Counted from the first letter of the stretch, positions 27,851 through 39,310 are shown. The stretch is 64,000 nt of DNA from Selaginella moellendorffii (GCF_000143415.4 NW_003314264.1:2515444-2579443), one strand, 5' to 3'. Notes: generated by a model not told the origin, from the sequence alone. A program made the numbers and translations.

Positions 27851-29474
27851 ATGTATCAAATTAAGGTGGACATGACACGAGCTCCTGTGGAAGCGCTATC
27901 GATTTCCAGCACTGTCAGGACGAGCTTTCTCACTGATTTCAACCCCTCGCCTTGCCCAGCCGAGACGCTCACGGCAGAATGGTAAGCAATTCCCTCTTGA
28001 GTTTTACTTTGATTCTTCACTTCCCTTCTCTAAAGTTGCTCTAAAGTTGCTCGCCTTGGAAAAATTCTCTATGTAACTAACGGCAATGCGTTTGCTTCGA
28101 ATGGATCCAGGTGGAAAGTCTTAGAAGGAGCAGATCTTATGGAATTCAGCTCCAACGAGAAGCAAAAGAGTGTCTCCGCTAGGTGGGCGCAGCTAAAGAA
28201 GAAAGTCGGCAAGGTGAGAATTTGGAGCCTTCTTATCAAGTAGCAAGAAAAGTTCTCGTTTTGACTGGAAGGTTCCTTGGTTTTAGATTACGCGAGGTCG
28301 TTCCGAGGACGATGACAATGCAACCAACCTTGCAATCCAACACTGGCTCGAAGCTGTAAGCACCGGAGGCTCGAAAGAGAATGTTTTTTGGTGCTAAAGT
28401 TTCGTTTGCGCAATGCAGATCGATGCAACACATCGTTACGGCCACAATTTGCACGTTTATTTCAAGTTCTGGGAGAAGAGTGACACAAAGGAGCCATTCT
28501 TTTACTGGCTGGATTACGGAGAAGGGAGAGGCGTGGATCTGCCGGACAAATGTCGCAGGTTCAAACTCATGGAGGAGAAAATTATCTATCTAGGACCTGT
28601 AAGATTGGAACTCTTTTCCTCTCTCTCTCTCTCTCTTTTCGTTATTTTTTATTGCTTTCGTATGGGTTTGAACTGGTCCATTTGTGCAGAAGGAGCGAAA
28701 GCCATACGAAGTTGTGTTCGTCGACGGGAAGTTTTGCTACAGGCAGACCAAGAAAAACTTGGATGGCGACCAGATGATCTTCGTCTTGAGCACAAAAAGG
28801 AAGCTGTACGTGGGAAAGGTACTAACAAAAACTTCGCCAATTCCAGTCTACCAAGCTTAAACTTTTGTGTCTTTCTTCCTTTTCCAGAAGGAGAAAGGTA
28901 GATTTCAGCACTCCAGTTTCCTAGCGGGAGGCCCTGCATTAGCTGCTGGTCGTTTGACTGTGAAGGATGGGGATTTGAAGGTAAACTTGTGCACAAGGTC
29001 GCCTTCTTTTGGACTGACCATAACATTTCTTGCTGTCTCTGTAGTGTCTTGAAGCACACAGCGGTCATTACCGGCCGAGCGAGATGAATTTCAAAAACTT
29101 TGTCGACTTGTTGTCCTCCACTGGTGTGGACGTCACTACAATGGTGCGTATGATTCTATCCTTCAAATTGGCTTTCGTATCTCCGAGTCGTGGCCTTTGA
29201 CAATTAACAAAGTCTTGCTCTGGTTGCAGATCCTCGCCGGTTCTCACGACGAATCCAAAGGTCGACAGAGATCTCTCAAGCGGCGGCAGAGCAGCCACGG
29301 GCATGAAATGCAAGACGCCCAGGAACAATATCAGGCACTCGTTCTGAATGCCGACGCTGACAACGAGACTTCCGGTACATTTTTTGATCCCACAATCTAC
29401 ACTCCTTTCGTGTAGAGGCAAGCTGGAGGAAGGCAACAAAGTGGAGCAAGCAAGCAAGCATGCACCAGAGATGA
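27851..29474 (+). CDS. IQM-family protein (IQ motif-containing/calmodulin-binding family) with no recognisable IQ motif
   Basis: Nine exons join in frame: 27851-27981, 28111-28213, 28287-28355, 28419-28598, 28690-28818, 28888-28980, 29045-29143, 29230-29374 and 29416-29474, giving 335 residues. Family blocks are clear: [93 protein letters not shown] and [14 protein letters not shown] proteins bind calmodulin through an N-terminal IQ motif and act in stress and hormone signalling. In this copy the segment in front of AEWW reads [15 protein letters not shown] and lacks IQxxxRGxxxR or a near variant. The C terminus is short and basic. The start at 27851 is the first sensible Met; an upstream exon is possible. 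Confidence 0.88.
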
Positions 29475-30161
29475 CTCTACGCTCGTCTTCCTCGCGCTGT
29501 ACAGATTGTCCGAGAAGAAAGAAAAAGAAACAAGCGGACAAAGTCTCGCGAGAAATGTACAAAATGACTCATTTTGTGAGAGATTCTTTTGCAAATTCTC
29601 ATCTAATTCAACTCGAAGGAAAACAAAGTTTCGGATCTTGTGTTCTTGGGACTCTAGAGTTTGTAGAGACTAAACTTCCTCGTCTTTTTAGCGGCGAAAA
29701 AGCGCTCCTTGGCATGGAATTTCGTGTTGGGTGGTGGATGCCTTGGAGCCCAAGGCAAGTACTAGAGACAAACACATACACACAAAGACCGCCAGTTTTA
29801 TCTCTAGGAAGAAAGACCGAGCTACCAGAGAACCAAAAATAAAATATGGTCTCTCCCAGAGATTGATTGGGACCCTCCGAGAGATACTACAATTTTCTGT
29901 CCAAAGTCAATCTCCCCTATTGCGCTCTACGTCTGGAAGAGTGTAAGAGATTCCTATCACTGTGGCGAAGTCAAGCGAGTTCTCAAAAGGTCGCTTTTGG
30001 AAGTCTGTTTTATCTTTCTTTCGCAAGAGCATGGAAGGCAGCTAAACCGCGTTGCTTTGCTGGTAACAAAGTAGAGAGAGTTATATAGAAGAGCAGTGGA
30101 CGACCAGTTCCTCACGATTAAACATGGCAAGGACCGAAGCACAGAGGAAGAAGAAGGGCGC
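29475..30161. other. Intergenic between convergent IQM and DRIP-like genes
   Basis: About 690 bp that should hold both 3' UTRs. A perfect 9-bp inverted repeat with a one-base centre, ACAAAATGACTCATTTTGT, lies at 29559-29577. No gene is recognised. Confidence 0.4.
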
Positions 30162-32139
30162 TTAAGTCGCGGCCGCGGTGGCGTTCGTGGGGTTTCCTCC
30201 GGGTCTTTTGTACGTTAAAGTCATGAGGAGCTCCAAAGATGTGTCGAGCTTGGATGGAGTTTGATCGTCCCGAGGCTTTGCAAGCCAAATGCGCTGGACG
30301 TTCTCGACTGGCAGGCTGGAGACGATGGGTTGGCCCCGGCAATTCAGTTCAACCTGGAGAAAGTCTCAAAAACGAGAAAGTAAAACACGAGAAAGGATGG
30401 AAGAAAGTTTGCGCTGGTTTTTGCGACGAGTCAGGAGGAGCAAGGGGGCTTACGTCGGTTTCGTTGCCGAGGTTTAGCTTCGTCGCAATATACTTCTTGA
30501 CCAGCGATACGGGAAGTCGTCCGTCTCTGCGCGTTTTAGAGAAGTCAGTGGAGCTGAAAAAAACACAAGTCGTCTTACGTTATTCTCACGTAGGGTGTTG
30601 TGATCGCGGGAAGCACCGAGTCGTCGCTCCTGTGGATCCGACAAGTCAGACGCGAAAGAGAAAAAATAAAACAGAGAGAGATCGAGAGAAAGATGGCCTA
30701 GACTGAGACAAAAGCTAGCGAAGCCAGAGAAGTTTCTAAGGAAAAACGACTTAACTGGTTGGCCGCGGGCTTGAGAGCAAACCACACTCCATTGTCCGCT
30801 GTGACGACCTGGAAGCGAGGAGGAAGAGTAGCCTTGTAAAGTTCTCCGCCATTGTTGGCGCTGGTTCCACCGCGACGTCGAGGTACGCCTTTCGTCGGCC
30901 GGGAGAGCTTGGAGAAGCGTCCGGTGGTGGCCTGCCTTTTGATATCTCGGCCCACCGAGGAGGATGGCTGGTTTTGCTGCCTGGACGATCCTCCGGCGTG
31001 GTCCGAGTCCGCCAGCTCGGCCAAGTATGCGAGCGGAGAGTGATAGCCTGCTGCCACGGACTTGCCTTTATCTTCGCGAGTTGGTTTCTTCGCGTGGTTA
31101 CCTGGAGGAAAATCAAAGAAAAACGAAGTAAGAGTTTACAAGATCATTATAAATGTGATGTCAGGAGACAAAGCGAAATGACCAGCGTACTTATCCATAG
31201 TTTACCAGTCAGGCATTCCCAATGAACAAAGCGAGTGCAGAGTGAAAACTTATCTCGAGTTACCAGGCAAATGCACGAAACTAAGAAACCGAAGGACTAC
31301 TGTGCAATCAAGCAACTTCTAAGATTAAAACTTAGCATGCATGGAAAACGAAAGTGATAAAAGCAACTTACCTGAATCACTGCTCTCGGATTTGTGTTCT
31401 TCGTCCTCTTCGCTCGAGCTTGTTATTTCTCGCTTAACTCTCGTGTAATGCTGCTGCTGCGGCCGGCTCGGCTTTCTCCGCCTGGATGACGATGGTGCCG
31501 AGAATACACCAAGAGAAGATAAGGACCGCTCTTTTCGTTTGAGACGTGGCAGCGGACTTGCATCGCCTGGAACTCGTACTCTTGGAGCTCCAGGAGAGAA
31601 TAGCTTGTTACGAAGCTCATCGAGTTGAGGGTCAGGCCTGCGTGGTGAAAACGAAACAGTAAAAGGTAAGCCTCGAAGTACATCAAAACAGTCTTAAGAA
31701 ACCCATGAAGATCACGAGACAACATGCTTGTTTCGCGGTCCAGTCTAAACACCAAAAAAACTCAACACGGCATCCAAACCCACTCGATCTCAAGGAACTC
31801 TGAAACCGATATTCTCAAAGCAAACCTGAGTTTCTCGAGAGGCGCGACACCGAGGTAGACATCACAGATCGGGCACGACTGTGTATCATCCTCGCTGAGC
31901 TTGAGATGTATACACTCCCTGCAAACTGCGTAACATCACCCACAAGTTTAGAGAGCTCGTAGAGCTCGTCAAGAATCTTTGATGCTTGTTAAAGAAGAAA
32001 AGATCTGGAGTGAGAGAAAGAAGAACTTACAAGAATGGAGGCACTCGCAGATGGTGGTCGCCTCGTCCAAGAGGCTGCTGCAAAGAGGGCATGTAAGGCA
32101 TGCCACTAGAGGCGCCCTGGCAACCTTGACGACCTCCAT
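30162..32139 (-). CDS. DRIP-like RING E3 ubiquitin ligase with C-terminal RAWUL-type domain
   Basis: Seven exons join in frame: 32139-32031, 31925-31826, 31637-31372, 31101-30756, 30629-30579, 30526-30454 and 30353-30162, giving 378 residues. The C3HC4 RING lies at about 17-60: CLTCPLC, CECLHSFCREC, SCPICDVYLG. It is followed by PLEKLRPDPQLDELRNKLF. The C-terminal part (RLPVSLVKKYIATKL, then VELNCRGQPI and VQRIWL) is a ubiquitin-like RAWUL fold as in Polycomb RING proteins. The middle is Ser/Lys/Arg-rich. Arabidopsis DRIP1/2 are nuclear ligases that ubiquitinate DREB2A and repress the drought response; this protein is slightly shorter. Substrate in this plant is unknown. A longer leader with upstream exon probably extends toward 32650. 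Confidence 0.9.
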
Positions 32140-32871
32140 TTGACGCTACAGCATCTCTACGCCCATGGCACCGCAAAACCAAAGAAACGTTCAATAGGGT
32201 CAGGAAGAAACGCGACGGAAAGATACTTGCAGGCAAGAACTCGTGATGAATCGAGAGCTAGCTCGGTTGCATGGAGGAGGAATCCAGATCACTGGACATA
32301 TAAACCCCCACAAGCGCTGCTAGATGCAAAAGTTTCTACGTTGAATCACGCGAGATGGCTGAAAGTTTGAGGAGACTTACATGTATATCGCTCGGATTCG
32401 AGAGCTCCGCGCTGGATTTCCAGCCCTATGGAAGTGAGCGGCTGTGTAAGCTAGACTCACGATCGTCGTCAAAAACAAACACCAAAGAATAAATCAAAGA
32501 GAGAAAAATAACCAAGAGTCGCGAGAGAAGAGAGATCTAAATCTTTCTCCTTGGCGAATGCGTGCTCGATTTCTAGGCAAGCCCACGAGGAAGAACTACC
32601 TTGTACGGGGATCAAACGAAAGACGCCACCACCAACACGAAGAATAGCGCCATGGCGGCCGCGTTTCACAAGCTCCTTGGAGGACTTCTTCGTCTCACAC
32701 TCTTTCTACCTTATAGAAATACAAACTATAGAGCACCAAAGACTATAAAGGAAGAGAATTGGGGAGATGGAGGACATGATATATATTCGAGCTGCCATTG
32801 GGAGCTAGTTTTAGGGATTGCTCCATGTCTCCGAGAGAAATCCGTCCGCGCCACCACGATCGTCGAGGTAA
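32140..32871. other. Divergent intergenic region, DRIP-like gene / PPR gene
   Basis: The 730 bp hold the leader and promoter of the DRIP-like gene and the promoter of the PPR gene. An open minus-strand frame at 32469-32669 has no family resemblance. TATATATTC at 32780-32788 is a possible PPR core promoter element. Confidence 0.4.
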
Positions 32872-35451
32872 ATGCATTCCTCTAGCTTGGATGGCAGCCG
32901 CTCAAGGAATCCTGCCGCATTGCCGTCGAAATATCGGGATTTCTCGGGTGGAGCACGCTGGAAATCCTCGGTAGCTATGTGTTCTTCGCTAGGGCTAGAG
33001 ATTGTGGAGGCGGGAGGCGTGGATTCTGGGAAGAGCGGTGCCGGGAATCGCAAGGTGGACAGGGCTACGTCGATTGTTCTTGCGGCATTGAAGTCCTGCC
33101 GGGATTTGAGAAAGGGGAGGAAGATCCACGCGGAAATGGCCCGCGATCGCGAATCCAACATCTACGTCGCCACTGCGCTCGTCAACATGTACTCCAAGTG
33201 TGGCAGCCTCGCGGAAGCGAAGAGAGTCTTCGATCAGATGGAGGCTCGCGACGTTGTCTCGTGGACGGCGATGATACTGGGCTATGCCGAGAGTGGCAAA
33301 GGTGACGAAGCGCTCAAGCTCTTCGAAAGCATGGAAGCTCTGCCGAATTCTCGGGCTTTCGTCGCGGCTCTCAAGGCCTGCTCGGCTCTTGCGACGAGAG
33401 AAGCTGTGCTCGATGGGAAGATCGTCAAGGTTGCGACGCTCGCGAAGGCGAAGGATTTGCACGCTCGAGCCGCGAGCGCTGGCTTCGACACGGACATCTT
33501 CGTCGCCAACACGCTGGTGGATTTGTACGCGAAGTGTGGAGCCATGGAACTCGCGAGAGAGGTATTCGATAGAGCCGCGCTTCGTCGCACCGTGGTCTCT
33601 TGGAACGCGCTGATGCTTGGCTATGCAGGAAACGGCGAGGAGAACGTAGCGCTGGAGCTTTTCGCTGCCATGCTACGTGAAGATGGCTTCCCTCCGGACT
33701 CACGGAGCTTCATCGCCGCGCTCAAGGCCTGCAGTGGCCTGGCGGCGAGAGAGGAAGCGAGGCGAGTGGATGGCAGGCTCGTCAAGCTCGAGAGCTTGAA
33801 GAGAGGGATGGAAATTTACGCACAGGCTGTGAGCAGCGGCTTCGACACCGACTTATACGTTGCCAGCACGATGGTGGACATGTTTGCGAAATGTGGCAAC
33901 TTAGTCCAGGCTCGGAGGGTGTTTGACAGAATGGAGTACCGGAACTCTGTTGCGTGGAACGCACTGATTCTCGGCTATGCCGAGAACGATGAGGAAGAGG
34001 TGGCTGTGGATCTGTTTCGGCGCATGGGAACAGGAGAAGCTTGCGCACCAGATGGCTCGACTTTCATTGCGGTGCTCAAGGCATGCATTGGTTTTGCCGA
34101 GAAGGAAAGCCCGACGCAAATCGATGGGAAGGTGGTGAAGTTCCAGGCACTAAGAACAGGTATGGGAGTTCACTCTCAAGCTCTAAACCGTGGTTGTCAT
34201 CGTGACAGTTTCGTGGAGAACGTTCTAGTGGACATGTACGCTACCTGTGCGAGCTTAGTGGATGCGCACAGGGTCTTCGACAGCATAGTTGCGAGGGATG
34301 TAGTTTCGTGGACAGCACTAATGCGGGGATATACTGAAACCGGGGAGCCAGAGGTGGCTTTGGATTTGTTCCAAGAGATGTTTGGAGCTGAAGCGTGCTG
34401 GCCGAACGCTCGGAGCTACCTTGTTGCAATCAAGGCATGCACTTGCCTCGCCGAGAAGGAGCCAGCCAGTGGAAACGAAGAACTTGAACAGGAACCGGAA
34501 CTTGCGAAAGTCGGAGCTCTAGAGAAGGGGATGGCGATTCACTCTCGAGCTGCACAGGATGGATTAGTGGCTTCGAATGTGTTCGTCCCGAGCAGCTTGG
34601 TGGATATGTACACGAAGTGTGGCAGCATGGTGGACGCACGCAGAGTCTTCGACGAGATGTCCAAGCACGACGTTGTTTCGTGGACAGCTTTGATTCTCGG
34701 CTACGCTGAAAACGGTCAGGGGGACTTAGCGCTGGAAAGTTTCTCGCGGATGCAAAGAGAAGGTTGTCTGGCGGACTCGAGAACTTATGCTGCTCTTGTC
34801 AAAGCCTGTGCAAGCGCCGCCACCTTGGGAGCTGTGAAAGCTGCCTATGGAGAGATTTGCCGCCGGGGACTTGAGGACGATGCGAGCTTGGCAACTTCTC
34901 TCATCGACTGCTTCGGCAAATGTGGGACCTTGGTCGATGCTCAGCTCGTCTTCGACTCTATTTCGACTATAAAAGACCCGGTCTGCTGGAGCACGATCAT
35001 CTCGGCTTACGGTCGCCAGGGTGACACTCAACGCGTTTTCTCTCTTTTCAACGAGCTCGTCGAGGCAGGCAAACAGGCAGACGGTGTGACTTATCTCTGT
35101 CTGCTCACGGCCTGTGGCCACTCGGGGCTTGTGGAGACCGGAAAGAAGTACTTCGAGACCATGCTGTCGTCGGGAGGAATAGCTCCTGCCATCGAGCACT
35201 ACCACAGCATGATCGATCTGCTGGGACGGGCCAACAAGCTCAACGAGGCTGTAGACATGGCGAGAAGCATGCCGTATGAAGCGACCGACGTTACTTGGAG
35301 GACGCTCCTGGGTGCCTGTCACAAATGGAAAAATTTGGAGCTGGGAAGGATCGCGTTCCGGGAGCTAATTAGAGTGGATGCAAAGGATTCGTCTGCTTAC
35401 GCGATGATGGCCAACTTAAGTCCAGCTTCAGAGGAGTTTGAAGGTGGCTGA
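32872..35451 (+). CDS. PLS-type pentatricopeptide repeat protein, intronless
   Basis: One uninterrupted frame of 859 residues. It starts MHSSSLDGSRSRNPAALP, a Ser/Arg-rich, acid-poor segment that suits an organelle transit peptide. From about residue 65 it is made of PPR repeats with hallmarks such as LVNMYSKCGSLAEAKRVFD and ARDVVSWTAMILGYAESG. The repeat block is built of about six similar ~105-residue modules. Most carry an extra acidic insert ending DGKxVK between KACS and the helix with H/Y-A, which ordinary plant PPRs lack. The C-terminal part has the HYHSMIDLLGRANKLNEA and TWRTLLGACHKWKN motifs of the E-domain lead-in, but the frame stops before a full E or DYW domain. Expected role: sequence-specific RNA binding in chloroplasts or mitochondria. 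Confidence 0.93.
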   Translation: MHSSSLDGSRSRNPAALPSKYRDFSGGARWKSSVAMCSSLGLEIVEAGGVDSGKSGAGNRKVDRATSIVLAALKSCRDLRKGRKIHAEMARDRESNIYVATALVNMYSKCGSLAEAKRVFDQMEARDVVSWTAMILGYAESGKGDEALKLFESMEALPNSRAFVAALKACSALATREAVLDGKIVKVATLAKAKDLHARAASAGFDTDIFVANTLVDLYAKCGAMELAREVFDRAALRRTVVSWNALMLGYAGNGEENVALELFAAMLREDGFPPDSRSFIAALKACSGLAAREEARRVDGRLVKLESLKRGMEIYAQAVSSGFDTDLYVASTMVDMFAKCGNLVQARRVFDRMEYRNSVAWNALILGYAENDEEEVAVDLFRRMGTGEACAPDGSTFIAVLKACIGFAEKESPTQIDGKVVKFQALRTGMGVHSQALNRGCHRDSFVENVLVDMYATCASLVDAHRVFDSIVARDVVSWTALMRGYTETGEPEVALDLFQEMFGAEACWPNARSYLVAIKACTCLAEKEPASGNEELEQEPELAKVGALEKGMAIHSRAAQDGLVASNVFVPSSLVDMYTKCGSMVDARRVFDEMSKHDVVSWTALILGYAENGQGDLALESFSRMQREGCLADSRTYAALVKACASAATLGAVKAAYGEICRRGLEDDASLATSLIDCFGKCGTLVDAQLVFDSISTIKDPVCWSTIISAYGRQGDTQRVFSLFNELVEAGKQADGVTYLCLLTACGHSGLVETGKKYFETMLSSGGIAPAIEHYHSMIDLLGRANKLNEAVDMARSMPYEATDVTWRTLLGACHKWKNLELGRIAFRELIRVDAKDSSAYAMMANLSPASEEFEGG

Positions 35452-35627
35452 GAGAAAGCTCGGGGTACTGATACTACACTTTGGTATGCACTTTTTCTGC
35501 CACTGGCTTGTTCTTGCTGGAAGAGGTATCTTTGATTCGAAAGGAGAAGCAAACGCTCTGCCACATTTGAGTCCAAAACATCCCGTTGCTCGATCCGACT
35601 GTGATAAGTTCTAGTGGTGATAGGACT

Positions 35628-35890
35628 GGTTCTTGTCAAGAGCACTGATTTGAAGTCTTTGGCCATTCCACTATGTTCTTCGTTTTCTTAATTTTTTCTT
35701 GCAGTGATAGAGATTCTTGTACAATATGTTTGGTTCTTGTCAAAAGCGCTGATTTTAATTCCTCTCGACGTACTATGTTCTTTTTTTCTTGCACGATATG
35801 TTTGGTTCTTGTCAAATGCACGTCTTTGGCCATTCCTCTCGACGGACTATGTTCTTCATTTTTTCTTCTTCAGCAATAGAAATTCTCGTG
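35628..35890 (+). repeat. Three imperfect tandem copies of a T-rich ~75-100-bp unit downstream of the PPR gene
   Basis: Units start at 35628, 35732 and 35804, each with GGTTCTTGTCAA, followed by a GCxCTGATTT or similar block, an ACTATGTTCTT block and a TTTTTTCTTG tract. Copies differ by internal deletions. They lie 180-440 bp after the PPR stop, within the 575-bp spacer to the ABC1 kinase gene, which otherwise shows nothing. Confidence 0.7.
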
Positions 35891-36026
35891 TAATTGGACG
35901 CGGACCGACGAAATAGGAAGTTTCGTCAGCTAAGTCAAATGGAGCGAGTCAACTTTAGTAAAAGACTCTAATGTATGTATGTAAAGAATGGGATTTTTCA
36001 TGAATGTGTGTATGGCTTTTCACTTG

Positions 36027-39000
36027 TTACTTGATCATATCTTCAAACTTATCGAGACTCTTGACGCGTTTCATCCCCCAGAAGATGAACATCGAGAATG
36101 CTCCTGTGAACGCAATAGGAGATATTGAGTTACTGCGATTTTCCATAACGAAGATCACTTACCAGCGCCAAGGAAAGAGGCTATAGCAAAGTCTTGCAGT
36201 CCTTGGGTGCTCAAAGTCACACCCACGTTTACCAGCGTCGCAGCCGCCACCAGATTCATGGTCGTGGTTTGCAAAACCGAGGATTTCCTTGCTGCTCGCT
36301 CGGCCTGTATCGCGATCATTCCTGTGTTATAATCTTCTAAACTTTGTGGAGCGACGATCGCTTACCTCGAGAACCCTCACCCGGAGCTTGATATCGCCGT
36401 CCTCCAGCTGCTGCATAAATTTCTCTATGTGCTGGACTCTCATTGGCATCGCGACTGTTGCATCCCGTGTCTGGACGAGCACAAGGTATTTGGCACGAGG
36501 ACAAAGAAACGGTCAAATGGTTTTTTGCTTACTTCCATAGCTTGGCGCTGGAGCTCCTGGACGAAATCCCTTCTAGAGTCTCGGATGTTCAAAAGCTCCT
36601 GTAAATAAAAAAGAATGTTAAGATCCACATTTCACTGTAGAAACAGGTTGCTTACCTGAGCGTATGGAGCAGCAATCTTCGCAAATGAGAACTTTGGATC
36701 AAGAATATAGCCTATGCCTGAACAAAAAGAAAACTATTTAAGCATGATCATTTAAAGTTTGTGAAAGAAAACCTTCCAGAGTCGAGAAAGCACGTAACAC
36801 GAATGTGAAAGTCGATGGGAAACGAAATGGTTGGTCCACAGCAATGGCAAATAAATCCTAGCATTCGTGAGAGACATGTTAGATTGGCTTCTATACGCTT
36901 GACATGCGCGTACCTCTCCTATAGCCGTGAACGTTGTGGCTTGATCGGGTCTTTGGCTCGTCAAGTTTTTCAGGAAGAATTGTATTGTCTTTTTCACCTG
37001 TTTTTGGCATGGAAGTTAACTCTCTGCTTGAAAATCTAGAATTTCTAGAAAGAAAACTTACAGGTCCCATGTCTCCTGTTGGAACCAAAGCACCCAAGTC
37101 TACCAATCCTTGAATAACCTGAGAAATGCTACTATTACCTTTGACGTGAAAGTGCTCTAGTTACCTTTGAAGCATCTTCCTCATACACCGCATAGAAGAG
37201 CTCCAGAAGCTTTTCCTTTGTGAAAGACTTGATTTCGCCCATCATCCCAAAGTCGTAGTAAATAAGTGATCCATCAACGTCCACTGCTAAGTTTCCCGGG
37301 TGTGGATCAGCATGGAAAAATCCAGTTTTTAAGATCTAGAAACATAACAGAAAACAATAGTGAAAAAACGTAAACAGGAATGTTTCGAGTTCGCTAACCT
37401 GAATGAGGTAAGCTTCAATCGCCCGAGATGCTATAAGAGAGCGCTTGTAGGAACCGGCGTCTAGAGCTGCCAAGTCATTGATTTTAATGCCTGCAAGACC
37501 GAGATGATAGAAATAAGGCTCGGACGGCTACCAATCGATTGTACCTGGGAGATACTCTAGTGTTATGACCTTTCGCGACGTAAAATCCCAGTAAACTTTC
37601 TGCAGAGAAAACCCTTTTCGCGTTAGAAATGCACACTGGAGCAAGATTTCCTACTTACAGGGACTTTCACCCATTTGATATTCCTGAAATCACGTCGAAA
37701 CTTATCAGCATTTCGTCCTTCATTTATGTAGTCGATTTCCCGATACAAAACTCTGCAAGAGTGATTGTAAGGACTCATAACAAAAACCATGGAATTTACG
37801 TAGCACATTCGTCGTAGATTCCCACCCAGTCTCTCAAAGGACCGCCAAGCATCTCGTCCTTTTGGAAGTATTCTGCTATAAACTTAAGATTGCCTGAAAC
37901 AAACTTGTCAGACAAGAGAACGAGAAAACAAAATCTTACTTAAGTCGATATCGAACAGCTCTTTCAAGCCAGGCCTTTGGATCTTCACCACGACTTGCTC
38001 ACCATTTCTAAGCACCGCTCTATGCACCTGTTAAAATAAAACAGTTCTTAGAACGTTGATCAACACGCTGAAAGCAAAACTTCGATTTACTTGTCCAAGA
38101 CTCGCAGCTGCCAAAGGCTGCCTTTCAAACTCCGAGAAGAGCACCTGCATCGGAGTATCCAGCTCGTTTTCAATCATGAGCTCTGCTTTTTCTGGAGAAA
38201 AAGCTGGAACTCGATCCTACACAGCACACATAAGCATAACATTCTCCACAAACACCGAGACTGTCACCTGAAGCTTTGCAAGCTCTTCCACAAATTCAGC
38301 TGGGAACAAGTCCGACCTCGTCGAAAACAACTGGCCAAGTTTGATGAAAGTTGGTCCGAGCTGCAGTATGGTTTCTTTCACCCACACTGCTATGCTACGC
38401 CTCCGTGAAATCTGATGCGTGAAAGAAACCAAACCAAGAGTTAGAAAACTTTGCACAGCGAGATATGGAAAGAACACTACCTCTTTCGTCTAAGTACCTT
38501 CTTCTCTTCGCTGAATCCTCCAACGTATGACCATTTGGCGTCTATCAGGAAGAGTTTCGCTCTCAAGCTTAACACAAAGCTCCACACATCGATGGTTCTT
38601 TGCAGCTTGCTGTAGTTCTCTTTGGACCAGCTAAAGTTCTCGTCTGACGGCAAAACGTCCACTCGATCGCTCAAAGGGAGGAGCACCGACTTTGTAATCC
38701 TAGTACCACTATTGCCAGATTTTTCTGGAAGTTTGAAAGAGTTTTCTATGTCGACCGACAGCTTGATTGTGCCACTAGAAACTCCATCTTCTACGCAGAA
38801 ACGATGTAGCAGTCGTTAAGAGAAAAACTTTAGCTTACCATTGCCATTCTCCAAGATTTTTCTCAAGCCAGTAGCTCCATTTCCTACGTAAACGAAGACT
38901 CAGTTGCTAGGAAGAACTCGTCTTCGAGCGAAAAACTTGCGTTTACCATTAGCGTTTTCCGGGATTTTCTTCAGTGTGGTTCCATTGCCTGCAAGAATTG

Positions 39001-39152
39001 TTCTAGCAAATGCGAATGAATTCGAGAAGAAACTCACCACTGCGATCAATCAGTGCCGCCCTCTTCATCTCCTCGACGGGTATCATTCGGCTGCTGAGAA
39101 TCCTGGCTCCAGGAGCTCCATTTTTTTGCTCCTTTGGCGGTGGAGACGCCAT
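36027..39152 (-). CDS. ABC1/UbiB (ABC1K) atypical kinase family protein
   Basis: About fifteen exons code a protein near 720 residues. ABC1 signatures are present in order: FIKLGQLFSTRSDLFP (KxGQ motif), LAAASLGQVHRA (Ala-rich nucleotide loop), VVVKIQRPG (Lys), REIDYINEGRNADKF, GFFHADPHPGN (catalytic loop) and YYDFGMMG (metal-binding Asp). The C terminus has a coiled region and two hydrophobic segments before GMKRVKSL, pointing to membrane attachment. Such a layout resembles plastid ABC1K proteins of envelope or plastoglobules, which control quinone and prenyl-lipid metabolism. The N terminus from MASPPPKEQK lacks an obvious transit peptide; an in-frame Met at 39176 is an alternative. Two duplicated micro-exons lie near the N terminus. 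It is divergent from FREE1, 158 bp start to start. Confidence 0.9.
38839..38988 (-). repeat. Duplicated symmetric micro-exons in the ABC1K gene
   Basis: Exons 38988-38947 (42 nt) and 38883-38839 (45 nt) both start and end in phase 1. They code GNGTTLKKIPENAN and GNGATGLRKILENGN, clearly copies of each other. Each is flanked by a canonical acceptor and donor. They encode a low-complexity linker in front of the kinase domain. Confidence 0.75.
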
Positions 39153-39310
39153 CGCGCCTATGTGGATAGAGCGCATCTCTTCTCCACACAAAGACGCGCG
39201 ACCAAAGCGGCCAAAGAATATGCGGGCAAACAATCTTGGCGCTGACGTGGCACACTAGCATTTGCTTTTTCTCTCACGCAAAGATTTTAGGGCGAGAGAG
39301 CGCGACGACG
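39153..39310. promoter_or_regulatory. 158-bp divergent promoter region, ABC1K / FREE1
   Basis: The start codons of the minus-strand ABC1K gene and plus-strand FREE1 gene are 158 bp apart, so both promoters must fit here or run into the genes. No TATA box is visible. Confidence 0.5.

Noticed and set aside
29559-29577. Perfect palindrome ACAAAATGACTCATTTTGT containing a TGACTCA bZIP-type core
   Set aside because: It lies in a convergent 3' spacer with no promoter to act on; a single palindrome of this size can occur by chance.
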